Source: Garcia nutans (Eukaryota > Streptophyta > Magnoliopsida > Malpighiales > Euphorbiaceae). Taken from it: a DNA stretch of 64,000 nucleotides. The stretch spans positions 9,742,001-9,806,000 of the forward strand of contig CANTUV010000003.1 of the NCBI GenBank assembly GCA_947685225.1, given 5' to 3'. Below the pieces are notes generated by a model. It was not told the DNA's origin. It did no database searches and saw nothing but the letters and a program-made list of their open reading frames with translations. Shown piece by piece: positions 35,280 through 46,243 of the stretch (positions are counted from its first letter, which is position 1; the number at the start of each line of letters is the position of its first letter). A program made the position numbers and the translations under genes.

Positions 35280-37164
35280 TGTAGACCCTTAATTTTTTAC
35301 CCAGTCCAGTCCTATATTTTTAAACAGTCCAAAATAATTTTTATGGTATTTTAATATTTAGTATTTATTTTAATAATATTTTACCTGCGGTGAAGTGGCC
35401 TCAAGCCAATTTATCGCATGTAAAACTTGCGGAAAATTGGCTGCGGGCCAATTTTTCCGTAGGCCAAATTGAGGCAGAAACGCTTGTAGCCCGCGCTCCC
35501 AGCCAGCAACGCCCCACAGCAATTTTTACCAGCACAATTTTTGCAAGCATAGTTTTTCCAAAATCCTATTCTACTTGAATTTTAATTTTATTTCCTAAAC
35601 GGTTTTTATTTCCTTAACCAATTAGAATTATGTTTTTATTTTTTCTTATAAGTACCATATTAAAGACAGAAAAGAGGATAGGGATTTTTCTACCAGAGGG
35701 AGGATCAGACTTTTGAGGGGATGAACAAAATTAATCAACAGTTCCAATTGGACTTTTAAACCTGGAAGCAGTTTGAAGCAGTGAAGAGCAAAAAGAACCC
35801 TTCCAACCACAAGGCAATAAGGCAGTGTTGTCTTGATCAAGGTTTCCTCAGAATTTCAACTGTACAATTGTGGTGGAACCAACAATGAAGGTTTGATCTT
35901 AACCAATAAATTCTTGTATTCACAGTAGCCATAAGATGCTTCCTTTTTAATGTTTTGTTAAGGTATTTTGATATTAATTTTTCAATAGTATGAAATTGTT
36001 GAATCCAAATAATATGTTTTATGAACCAAAACCCTAATATCTTAATACTCATTAAACTAATTTTTGAAATATAAAACCCTAATTGCACTTTTCTAAAACC
36101 ACAAAATAATAATCTATTTTCTCAAAACCATAATCAATTCTATTTTTCTAAGATTTATAGCAGCTTGTTTCTTCCAATTTTGAAACCCTATTTTCTAAAT
36201 CTTAAACCTTAAAATCTTAATTTTCAACACCAAAACCTACAACCCTAAAAGCTAGTTTTCAAAATCTTTCACGGCGCAGCCCCAGACCCCGCAAGGGGCG
36301 CTGCCCCCTTGACCCCCTCCAGCTAACCGGCTAGCGGGACCGTCGTATGGGCTCGTCGAAGGGGTCAATATTTATTTGTGTATTATAAGCCTTTGTGTTT
36401 AACTCCCTTTATTTAAAAACCCTAATTTGGTTATTAAAATTATAAAACCCTAAATTTATACATTTATTACTTTATTTAATTTTAAATTTAATTATGTAGT
36501 TTATTATATATTTTGATGATTGATTTATTTAATTTCGATATTTTATTTGTTTATCATGGATGGATAATTTCTTTATTATTTTTATTTTGGTATTAAAAAT
36601 TGTAAGAGGTATATTTCCATGATTGGGTCTCATTAATTAATCTTTATGTAATTTAATTTATTTTCATATATTTGGAATTAATGTAAAGGACATGTTTCCA
36701 CCTTTCGGTGGGTGTCCTATTTAGTTTTAGACATAGACGATGTAAGGACATGTTGCCATCCTCGGATGGGTGTCCATTTATTTATTTTGTTTGGACATTG
36801 TTATAATTTTAATAAAATATTTATTTATTCTTATGATTACATGTAGTATGGATAATATTGTTATATTTAAGAATTTTATAATATTAAGACTTGAAAAGGA
36901 GGCTGATTCCAATGAACCGGGCATTGTAGAGGTGTTGGGCCATTTCTCACCTTCCCCACACGTACCCGTCTTTCTGAACCTATTAGGGGGTTGGGGATTC
37001 CTTAGGAATCGAGTCATCCACCCTTTTCTTTTTTTCCGGCCCATCCAGGTGGCGACTCTATTTTCTCCAGGCTTAGGGTCGTGTTCTCTAAGGCCCTAAG
37101 CCTAAACAGTGCCGAAGTAGCAAGAACCATTCCACCGGAGTGGAGGCAAAAATCTCCGCTCACA
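35280..37164 (+). mobile_element. Family-A LTR, plus orientation (A6)
   Basis: Starts TGTAGACCCTTAATTTTTT and ends AATCTCCGCTCACA, about 1.9 kb, inverted relative to LTR A5 across a 498-bp spacer. No purine tract precedes it and no PBS follows; it abuts chromovirus coding sequence directly. Flanking pentamers AAACA (35275-35279) and AAACC (37165-37169) match in four of five bases, weak support for a solo LTR. A GC-rich island lies at about 36273-36358, and AACCCTAA motifs at 36030-36450. Confidence 0.8.
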
Positions 37165-40100
37165 AAACCATTAAGTTCCAGAGACAGAGATTTAGACCTG
37201 CAGCTTCAGTGGCAAGTGCTCCGATCCCTATGACTCAGAGATCCGCTCCACCTAGATGTGCTCAGTGTGGGGGTTATCATAGAGGTGTTTGTTGGAAGAG
37301 TGGTGGACCAGCTGTATGCTTCAGGTGTGGATCACCTGACCACTTTGTGAGAGACTGTCCTGAGAGGCAGGAGCAGATGCCAGTTGATTCTGCTGCTTCT
37401 CGAGCTAGTGTGAGGGGAGGCAGAGGAGGCAGAGGTGCCAGCCGGGGAGGTAGACCAGGATTCAGTTCTAGAGGAGGTGCTACATCCAGGGAGGGTAGAC
37501 CAGAGGAGGTTGGATCTTCCCAGAGGATGTATGTTATGCAGAGGCAGCCAGATACATCGGCAGTCATAGCTGGTACTTTTTCTTTATTTAATACTCCAGT
37601 ACTTGCTTTGATTGATCCGGGTTCCACGCATTCATATATTAGTGCATCTGTTTTGCCTGTATTTGATGTGCATGCTGAGTCCCTAGGATTTGATGTGTTG
37701 GTGACAAATCCATTAGGGCATAGTGTGGTTGTGAGTAAGGTGCATAGAGATAGTGCAGTAGTGGTGCAGGGTGAGGAGTTCCTTGGGGATTTGATTGAGA
37801 TGCCATTTAAGGAATATGACGTGATCTTAGGTATGGATTGGCTATCTCGACATGGAGCTGTGGTGGATTGTAAAAAGAAAATTGTTTCTTTGAGAACGGG
37901 TGATGGTAGAGAGGTGATAGTATCTAATGAGCAGGAACAGCTAGCCTCCTTATTTGTTTCAGCTGTTGCAGCCAGGAGGTTGATTAGAAAGGGGTGTGAA
38001 GCCTATCTTGCTCATGTGGTAGATACTAGAGTGAAGGGTTCTTCCATTGATAGTATTGCCATAGTTGCAGAGTTCCCTGATGTTTTTCCAGAGGAGTTGC
38101 CAGGATTGCCTCCTGAGAGAGAGGTGGAGTTTGGTATTGAATTGTTGCCTGGTACCACTCCTATCTCTATTACTCCTTACAGAATGGCACCAGCAGAATT
38201 GAGGGAGTTGAAAGTGCAATTACAGGAGTTGTTGGACAAAGGATTTATTCGCCCCAGTGTTTCTCCTTGGGGAGCTCCTGTGCTATTTGTGAAGAAGAAA
38301 GATGGTACTATGAGGTTGTGTATCGATTATAGGCAATTGAACAAGGTGACTATTAAAAATAAATATCCTTTGCCTAGAATCGATGATCTCTTTGATCAAT
38401 TGAAAGGTGCAGCTGTGTTTTCTAAAATTGATTTGAGATCTGGGTACCATCAGCTAAGAGTCAGAGCTGAGGATGTTCCGAAGACTGCCTTTCGGACCAG
38501 GTATGGGCATTATGAATTTCTAGTTATGCCTTTTGGTCTAACGAATGCACCTGCAGCTTTTATGGATTTGATGAATAGGGTGTTTAGGCAATATTTGGAT
38601 CCGTTTGTAGTGGTCTTCATTGATGATATACTGGTGTATTCGCGGAATGAAGAGGAACATGATATGCATCTGCGGATTGTGTTGCAGATTTTGAGAGAGA
38701 AGCAGTTATTTGCCAAATTGTCGAAGTGTGAGTTCTGGTTGGATCAAGTTGCTTTTCTCGGACATATTGTTTCAGCAGAAGGCATTAGAGTTGATCCAAG
38801 TAAAGTTGAAGCTATTCTGAATTGGAGTCCACCCAAGTCTGTGACAGAGATTAGAAGTTTTCTGGGTTTGGCAGGCTATTACCGACGGTTTGTGAAAGGG
38901 TTTTCTTTGATAGCTACTCCACTCACCAGATTACTTCGAAAGGGAGTGAGATTTGTGTGGACAGATCAGTGTCAGGCTAGTTTTGAGCAGTTGAGAGAGT
39001 TGTTGACTCAAGCGCCTGTTCTTACTTTACCTGTTGAAGGCAAACCATATGTGATCTACAGTGATGCTTCACATAGAGGTTTGGGGTGTGTATTGATGCA
39101 GGAAGGGAAAGTTATAGCTTATGCATCTCGACAGTTGAAACCGCATGAGCTTAACTATCCGACACATGATTTGGAATTGGCTGCCATTGTGTTTGCATTA
39201 AAGATTTGGCGCCACTATCTGTTTGGGGAGAAATGTTTCATCTACACTGATCACAAGAGTTTGAAGTATTTGGGTGTCCAGAAAGAACTCAATCTTCGTC
39301 AGAGGAGATGGTTAGAATTGATTAAAGACTACGACTGCTTGATTGACTATCATCCAGGTAAAGCAAATGTTGTTGCTGATGCCTTGAGTCGGAAGTCTTT
39401 AGCTGGTTTAACAGTTTACTCGCTCTCGTTGCTTGTTGAGTTGAGAGCATTGCATGCCAGTTTTGTACCTTGTGTTGATGGTGCATTATTGGCACAGTTG
39501 CAATTGAAGCCGATTTTGTTAGATCAGATCAAAGAAGCTCAGTTGGCCGATAAGAAGATTCAGAAGATTATTTCAGATTGTAAGAATGGGAAGACAAGAG
39601 ATTTTGTTGTGAAAGACGATGGGAGTCTCTGGTTTAAAAACCGATTGTGTGTACCCGATGATGCTGAATTGAAAAGAGTCATTTTAGAAGAAGCACATCA
39701 GTCAGTGTTTGCTATGCATCCGGGTAATACGAAGATGTATCATGATTTGAGACAGCATTATTGGTGGATTGGGTTGAAGAGAGACATTGTAGATTTTGTG
39801 TCGAAATGTCTCACTTGTCAGAAGGTTAAAGCAGAGCATCAAGTTCCAACCGGGTTGCTTCAACCATTGTCAGTGCCAGAATGGAAGTGGGAAAGAGTGA
39901 CAATGGATTTTGTGTCTGGTTTGCCATTGACACAAAAGAAGCATGATGCTATATGGGTGATTGTGGATAGATTGACTAAGACAGCTCATTTCCTTCCGGT
40001 TCGAATGGATTACTCTTTGGAGAGATTGGCTGAGCTGTATATCCATGAGATTGTGAAACTGCATGGTGTTCCAACTTCTTTAGTGTCTGATCGAGATCCC

Positions 40101-40946
40101 AGGTTTACTTCCAGATTTTGGAAGAGTTTGCATAGTGCTTTGGGTTCTCGACTGCACTTCAGCACTGCTTTTCATCCACAGACGGATGGACAGTCAGAGA
40201 GGGTGATACAGATTATTGAGGACATGTTGAGAAGCTGTGTCATCGATTTCTCTGAAAGTTGGGATAGGTTTTTACCTCTTGTGGAGTTTGCTTACAACAA
40301 CAGTCACCAATCCAGCATTGGTATGGCACCGTTTGAAGCATTGTATGGCAGACGGTGTAGGACACCTCTTTGTTGGAATGAGCTTGGAGATAATAAGTTG
40401 GTTGGTCCTGATTTGATTCAAGAAACTGAAGAAAAAGTAAAGTTGATTCGAGGCAGGTTAAAAGCAGCTTCAGACCGACAGAAATCTTATGCAGATCTGA
40501 AAAGAAGAGATATAGAGTTTAATGTTAGAGATAAGGTATTTCTGAAAATGTCTCCTTGGAAGAAGATTTTGAGGTTCGGTCGAAAAGGAAAATTGAGTCC
40601 TCGTTTCATTGGGCCGTATGAAGTGTTAGAAAGAGTTGGGCCAGTGGCGTATCGACTTGCTTTGCCACCTGAGTTGGATCGTATTCATAGTGTATTCCAT
40701 GTTTCTATGTTGAGGAGATATAGGTCGGATCCATCTCATGTGTTGCCATTTGAGTCTATCGAAGTGAGCCCAGATTTGACATTTGAGGAGGAACCAGTTG
40801 CTATCTTGGCACATGATGTGAAAGAATTGAGAAACAAGCAAGTGCCATTGGTGAAGATTCTTTGGAAGAATCATGCAAAAGAAGAAGCGACTTGGGAGAG
40901 TGAACAATCCATGCGAGAGCAATATCCGCAGTTGTTTCAGCTTTGA
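37140..40946 (+). CDS. Chromovirus (Tekay/Del-like) Gag-Pol, 5'-truncated but otherwise open
   Basis: Polyprotein that copies and integrates a Ty3 chromovirus. The open frame (1268 codons) begins inside LTR A6 at a GTG, and element sequence starts at 37165. The first in-frame ATG is codon 31 (37230). Domains: zinc knuckle C60-X2-C63-X4-H68-X4-C73; RG-rich linker 88-112; aspartic protease with LIDPGSTHSYIS (D159) and GMDWL (231); reverse transcriptase about 345-525 with VVFIDDILVYS (D495-D496); RNase H about 635-750 with YSDAS (D642), TDHKSLKY and ADALSR; integrase zinc finger H853, H860, C890, C893; catalytic D923, D984, E1020 (35-residue spacing); GPY/F motif about 1158; chromodomain about 1215-1266. 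No stop or frameshift. Capsid-coding gag, 5' LTR and PBS are missing, replaced by the LTR A6 junction, so the copy cannot be autonomous although every pol enzyme appears intact. Confidence 0.95.
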   Translation: MEAKISAHKTIKFQRQRFRPAASVASAPIPMTQRSAPPRCAQCGGYHRGVCWKSGGPAVCFRCGSPDHFVRDCPERQEQMPVDSAASRASVRGGRGGRGASRGGRPGFSSRGGATSREGRPEEVGSSQRMYVMQRQPDTSAVIAGTFSLFNTPVLALIDPGSTHSYISASVLPVFDVHAESLGFDVLVTNPLGHSVVVSKVHRDSAVVVQGEEFLGDLIEMPFKEYDVILGMDWLSRHGAVVDCKKKIVSLRTGDGREVIVSNEQEQLASLFVSAVAARRLIRKGCEAYLAHVVDTRVKGSSIDSIAIVAEFPDVFPEELPGLPPEREVEFGIELLPGTTPISITPYRMAPAELRELKVQLQELLDKGFIRPSVSPWGAPVLFVKKKDGTMRLCIDYRQLNKVTIKNKYPLPRIDDLFDQLKGAAVFSKIDLRSGYHQLRVRAEDVPKTAFRTRYGHYEFLVMPFGLTNAPAAFMDLMNRVFRQYLDPFVVVFIDDILVYSRNEEEHDMHLRIVLQILREKQLFAKLSKCEFWLDQVAFLGHIVSAEGIRVDPSKVEAILNWSPPKSVTEIRSFLGLAGYYRRFVKGFSLIATPLTRLLRKGVRFVWTDQCQASFEQLRELLTQAPVLTLPVEGKPYVIYSDASHRGLGCVLMQEGKVIAYASRQLKPHELNYPTHDLELAAIVFALKIWRHYLFGEKCFIYTDHKSLKYLGVQKELNLRQRRWLELIKDYDCLIDYHPGKANVVADALSRKSLAGLTVYSLSLLVELRALHASFVPCVDGALLAQLQLKPILLDQIKEAQLADKKIQKIISDCKNGKTRDFVVKDDGSLWFKNRLCVPDDAELKRVILEEAHQSVFAMHPGNTKMYHDLRQHYWWIGLKRDIVDFVSKCLTCQKVKAEHQVPTGLLQPLSVPEWKWERVTMDFVSGLPLTQKKHDAIWVIVDRLTKTAHFLPVRMDYSLERLAELYIHEIVKLHGVPTSLVSDRDPRFTSRFWKSLHSALGSRLHFSTAFHPQTDGQSERVIQIIEDMLRSCVIDFSESWDRFLPLVEFAYNNSHQSSIGMAPFEALYGRRCRTPLCWNELGDNKLVGPDLIQETEEKVKLIRGRLKAASDRQKSYADLKRRDIEFNVRDKVFLKMSPWKKILRFGRKGKLSPRFIGPYEVLERVGPVAYRLALPPELDRIHSVFHVSMLRRYRSDPSHVLPFESIEVSPDLTFEEEPVAILAHDVKELRNKQVPLVKILWKNHAKEEATWESEQSMREQYPQLFQL

Positions 40947-40980
40947 TATCAGGTAATTTCGAGGACGAAATTTTCTTTTT

Positions 40981-40993
40981 AGAGGGGGAGAAT
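40981..40993 (+). other. Polypurine tract of the chromovirus
   Basis: AGAGGGGGAGAAT lies directly before the 3' LTR start TGTAATATCCC, 35 bp after the pol stop. Confidence 0.9.
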
Positions 40994-43443
40994 TGTAATA
41001 TCCCTATGCATGCCCTAGAAGTTTTGTTGTTGTTGTTGTTGGTTTGAATTGAGAAATGGGAAGAGAATGTTTTTGTATGGTGGTTGGGAAAGAAAAGAGG
41101 GTTTAGAGATAATTGTATATGTTGCTTATATGGTGATATATATAACGTATAAAGTGGTCAAAATGGAAAGTCAAGGAAAGAGGATATTTTTGTGTTGGTT
41201 GTGAATTACTTAAATGGGTATAGATATGACAAAAGCTTAGTTAAATGGATGAGGGTATTATAGTAATTTTCTTTTGGATGGGTATTTAATGCCTATTGAC
41301 TTTGTGTTTCTTGATCATTTCTTCTTCTTCTTGTTGTTGGGTGGCTGGCTCATTAAAGAGAGAAGAGAGCAAGAGAACAAGTGATGGTTTTGATGATTTC
41401 AAGTTCAAAGTGAAGGAAGTTTTCAAAGTTACAAGTTGGAGTTTCAAGGAATTTCATTATTTAGTAAGTTTGCTCTTGTTTACCCTTGTTATTTTTGAAG
41501 TTATGCTTGAGTTGAGTTGTGATTTGATGATGGTATGATTAAGTTGCTTATGGTGTGATTTTAAGTATTGATTTTGCTTGATAGATGAGAAGTTGGGTTG
41601 GTGTTGGTGATGGAAGAGTAAGAGTTGTGTTTAGTGAAATTGTTTCTGTTTTACAATTAGTAAAGGCTGTGATTTGTATGATTTTTAATTAATTATAGAG
41701 AAATGTTTTTGAAGTGAATTTTTGATATGTTGTGTCTCTATGAGTCTAGAATGACTGAAAAATATGTTGATTCGATTTTGGAATGGTTATGAGTTTAGAA
41801 AGATTATTTTTATTAGACCTGTTCCAGCAGGTACCTTAACTGAGACAGCTGTATTTCGGGATTTTTAATAAAATGTAGAAAAATCATATCCAATTGAATT
41901 TTGGATATGTTGTTGCTTAGTGAGTCTAGTATTTGAGAAAAATAATTTGGAACCACGTTGATTGAATTTGATTTATGGAATTCACAAAGTTCAAAATTGC
42001 TGCCAGGATGCAGGGCAATTGGGGCAGTCTGGTTAGGTGAACTATTTGACCAAGATTTTGTGTTCAGTTTGATCTGAAATTTTAAAGGAATGATTTTAAG
42101 ATACAAAACTAAATTCTGTAAAAATTTTAGAATTTTTAGTCAAGTAGATTATTTTATACAATTTTTCAAAATAAGGATAAAATGGAGTCTAAAACCAGAA
42201 TGTACTATTCATATGGTCATTTTGCTAATATTCCTTTTGGATTAGGTTGTGAAGAGGTTGAATTGCCCTAATTGCATTGTTGAGATTGAATAATGTTATG
42301 TTATGCATTGTGAATGGTAATGTGTTTCATGAGTAATGCACATTGAAATGTTATACCAAAGATGTTATAGTGATTCAAATGAAATATGATTGAAGCATGC
42401 ATTGATGATAGGATTGAATAATAATGTGAGTGTTTAGATAATGTAATGAATATTGTATATAATGATTGCTTAACTTGCTTGTGAAAAAGAAATGAATTGA
42501 AAAGGTATTGATAAGTTTAATGAACGGACCTATCCGTCTCCTGCGGAACCATGCGGACCCAGTGGGTTGGGCAACCGATCTTGGACTACCAATCTGGTAG
42601 GAGGAAGGTTCGATATAGTCAGTATTATACGTACCTATTTGCCTCCTGCGGAACCATGCGGACCCATTGGAATGGGCAACCGAACTTGGACAACCGACCT
42701 GGATGGGGAAAGGTATGTTACTGATAATGTTATACGTGCCTTTTTGCCTCCTGCGGACCCTTGGGATTGGAGGGCAACCGACCTGGTTGGGAAAGGGTAC
42801 GTATATAAAGTCATAGTTGTTGGCTATAATGATAAATTTAAATGAGTATAATGAATGGTGCTATTATATGAATATTGATGTGACATTGAACAAAGCAACA
42901 TATTGAATAAATAATATGCTTTTGATTGATATATGTAATTAATTTGTGACATTGCATTTTAGCATGAATTATCTTACTAAGCCCTTGGCTTAGCGCGATA
43001 GTGTTTAATCGCACAGGTAATAGAGCTGATAGAGTCGAACCCGAGAGTTCATCAAGACCAAGTGAGAGTAGACCTTGAAGAGTTGATTTTGGGAACTTAA
43101 AGATCAGAAGAGAATTGCCAATCATGTATACTTCTTTATATTTTGTAAAGTAATGTTTATAATGTAAAAGTATGGATATATTTAAATATGTAATCAAGTG
43201 TTTGTAAATATGTACATATTTTATAACTTCCGCTGGGTAATATTTAAATGTATATATATATAACTAATATGTTTTGTTTTATAAGTAAATGATCTACTTT
43301 TCTATAATGTATAATGATAAGGGTATTGTATCAAGTTTAAAGTGTTTTGAATATTAAGAAAACCGTAGCATCCCTATGTTTGATGCACTTATGCTACATT
43401 GTTGTGGTTGTAGTGTGTGGGCATTGGATATGGGGGTGTTACA
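40994..43443 (+). mobile_element. 3' LTR of the chromovirus
   Basis: Starts TGTAATATCCCTATGC and ends ATGGGGGTGTTACA, 2450 bp. The end was fixed by comparison with the LTR at 60991-63533. It holds a 105-bp tandem repeat (42541-42790) and the stem-loop pair 42977-43014: CTAAGCC/GGCTTAG with loop CTT, then GCGCGAT/ATCGCAC, followed by CAG|GTAA at 43016/43017. The 5' partner LTR is missing, so the insertion cannot be dated. Confidence 0.9.
42541..42790 (+). repeat. 105-bp tandem repeat inside the LTR
   Basis: Units begin at 42541, 42646 and 42751 with CTGCGGAACCATGCGGACCC or a shortened form. The spacing is exactly 105 bp twice, and the third unit lacks part of its start. The 92-codon frame over it (42567-42845) follows the repeat and has no homologue I recognise. 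Confidence 0.9.
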
Positions 43444-43731
43444 AGAAGTGTAAATCCTTTTTGCAGGTTGTAGTTGAGGTTATAAGGGGGATTTATTGGA
43501 AGTGTACTGAGAATGATTTTGGTTGCATTGGTTTGTGTAAAAATATTTTCAAAAATCAGAAAAAAAAAAACCAGTTTTGTCGACACTTGGGACTCAATTT
43601 TTAAGTGAAACTATGGCAAAATTTCTATAAAAATTGGAACTAAAATTTGACTAAGTAAAATTGGTAGCAACATTAGGTTAGTGTGGCGCCTCTACTCAGC
43701 TTACACACGTAGGTCGGGAAGGGGTGTTACA
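43444..43731. mobile_element. Fragment of another LTR
   Basis: Lies between the chromovirus 3' LTR and a minus-strand LTR. The right edge reads ..GGAAGGGGTGTTACA (43731), an LTR terminus in either orientation (TGTAACACCCC on the minus strand). Its other end is missing, so family and direction are open. Confidence 0.5.
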
Positions 43732-45984
43732 CCTAGTAATACAAACTTGATAATAATAAAACTCAAATGCAATGCCAATGCACAATGCATATGAATATCA
43801 CATCATTCCATTTTCTCATACTTTTCAAATATTTCGGAATCCACAATTCACATAAAAACAAACACAAACATGATCCTAAAGATAACCAATATGTTATTCA
43901 AATTTCAGAGTTACTGTTTTGGTCTATAATGACACCATGTGTCTAGCCCCGTAGGCAAAATATCAATGTAATAGTCCAACTAGGTCTGAGCTTACGACCC
44001 GGTCATTTCACCCAGCCCAGCTTTCAAGGACTTATTTTTTAGGCTTACGACCAAGTCATTTCACCTCAAAAATATTTTTATAGTGACACCCAGCATCTAG
44101 CCCGTAGGCAAATCATAAGCATGCCGCCAAACACAGAACTCTGAAAATTGAATAACATACTAGGCACACAATGTATTCATATTTCTCATTTATATCGATA
44201 TCAATTTATTTCATTATATTTCCACATATCTCAGTACATTATACCACATCTTTACATTTACAATACATTACCCAATTACTTTAGGTATTTCCACATAATT
44301 CATATATTAATCACATTTAATATAATCTAGCCAATGCCAATGGCTTTTTGACAATGCACTTAATGTATACACAAAAAATGGCATTACCCAAACACTTTGG
44401 GTCATTTTCACATGATACATATATTTCACATTTTACACAATTTAGCCATTATTATTGACTTTTCATAATTCATTTAACACATATATGACATTACAAATGT
44501 CATAGCACATTATTCATACAAAACCAATGTATCAAGTAGCTTAACACATTTTTCAACCAAAATGTGTTAAGCCCAAATGTCATGCAAACATAACCAATGT
44601 ATTCAAAGTTTGTACTTACCTCAAATAGCAACCAAAACAAGCTTAAAACAACCTCCAATCCTATCCTTCCAACTTATCTTTCACCGCATGGATGAAGCAA
44701 ATCAACCTCCCTCGGTGCCTAAACCAAATGTGATAGCAAATAATCATTTAGTATCACATTTAATGGCATTTCCAATATTAAACCATAATTAAACTCCATC
44801 CAACCAAAAATCCAAAATTTAAGGCTAACCTCACTTTAACTTTGGATTCTCATACTAGGTTATTCATTTTAATATATTAAGTTTATTTATATTATTAGAA
44901 ACATATTTTAATACATTTAAACCATTTACATTACAAAAACACACTCTTATACACAAAACCCTAAAATGGCATAACCTTCCCACATTGAAGGTTTTCCTTC
45001 CAACACAATCCATTAATCATTTTAAGCTTATATTCATCACTTATATCAACAATAAGATTAAACCAATAAAATTATATAATTCAACAACTTTGGAAAATCA
45101 CTTTTCCAAAACCCTAAATCTCTACTTCCATTCTCAAACTCCAACCAACCACAACCAAATCCAATATTTGACTTTAAAATACTTGTTTATGAACCAAAAC
45201 AACTCATTTAGAATCAATTTGCACAATTAAAAACCTTGATTTCTCAAACCCTAAAAGTCCATAACCCTAAATTCTCTCTCTTCACCATTCTTACCCAAAC
45301 TCAACCATTTCTTCAATCCAACCTTAAAATCATTGTTAACTACCCAAAATAACATCATACACACCAATTACAATAATTATAACATACTACTTAAAAATCC
45401 AAAATCACACATAATCAAAATTTTCATGGAATTCAAAGAAAAGAGTTGGAAACTTACCAAATTTGGTGGAAATCACCAAAAATCCACTTTAAACTTGTTA
45501 AATCCTTCAATTTGTGGAGTATGAAAGAATCAAAACCTTGGTCTAAGCTCTCATGGTAGTTTGGCCCTTGTGAGAAGAAGAAGAAGATGAAAACTTTTAA
45601 TTTTCTCTTTCCTTTCATCTTTTATTTTACACCATATATATATTATTTAATATTTTAATAATTAATTATTTAATTATTTATTTAATAAATTAAAAGTCCA
45701 AAAATCTATCTTCCATTCAAAAATTATTTATTTTTGAATTAATTTAATAATTTTGAATTTTTAACTTTTAATTACCAAAATACCCTTTTTACTTTGACTT
45801 TTGACTTTTATTTTTAAAAGTGTTGACTTTTATATTTTATATATATTTTGTATATATATATCATATATATATTCCACTTTTTCAATTTAAAATTCCTTCA
45901 TTTTTCATTTAAACCCATTAATTTAATTTATTTAATTTAATTATAATTTATTTTATCAAATTTTTAAAAATTTGGGATATTACA
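43732..45984 (-). mobile_element. Chromovirus LTR, minus orientation, 3' end truncated
   Basis: The minus strand starts TGTAATATCCCAAATTTTT (45984). The interior matches 62590-62880 inverted ('ctagccccgtaggc', 'cttacgacccggtcatttc'). The last 450-500 bp, including the stem-loop pair, are missing at the left edge. Small frames on the plus strand (44148-45524) are low-complexity LTR sequence. Confidence 0.8.
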
Positions 45985-46243
45985 CAATAGATGTATCAAC
46001 AAATCCGCTCGCATATGTCTACCTTTACAGAAATGGATCCTTATCTTGATTATTCACTTTTGGGAATGGACCTATGTCTTGCCTCAACTCCAGCTCTTCT
46101 AACTAGGCTGATCTTTTATTCTTGAACCTTCGTCCTGATCTTTTGTCTTTTGTATCCTCATTCATTTTAGAGTTCTGACTTTCTTCTTGTTTCATTCTTT
46201 TTGTTCTTCACTTTGCAAAAAATTTAGCTATTTTTTAGCTAGC
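45985..46243. other. Unclassified spacer
   Basis: T-rich sequence with 'ggatccttatcttg' and 'accttcgtcctgatctt' words that resemble the 21-bp repeat at 6549-6690, so perhaps another 3' UTR remnant of a family-A element. No gene. Confidence 0.35.

Noticed and set aside
36273..36358. GC-rich patch as rRNA or tRNA remnant
   Set aside because: No rRNA or cloverleaf match seen; related GC-rich patches recur in family-A LTRs at about 33685 and 47540-47610, so it is LTR sequence.
36770..37099. 109-codon frame with relatives at 8219-8491 and 3413-3673
   Set aside because: Looks conserved, but only because the three loci are copies of the same LTR 3' region; no domain, and frames break in other copies.
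32961..37164. A single element with terminal inverted repeats (LTR A5 to A6)
   Set aside because: Flanking pentamers ACCAA and AAACC do not match as a duplication, and each arm is a normal LTR; treated as two LTR insertions in opposite orientation.
37277..37627. 116-codon minus-strand frame
   Set aside because: Antisense shadow of the RG-rich linker and protease region of the chromovirus polyprotein; other antisense frames (37959-38219, 38510-38716, 39870-40064, 40626-40922) likewise.
42567..42845. 92-codon frame in the chromovirus 3' LTR
   Set aside because: Follows the 105-bp repeat; sister LTRs have no equivalent frame.
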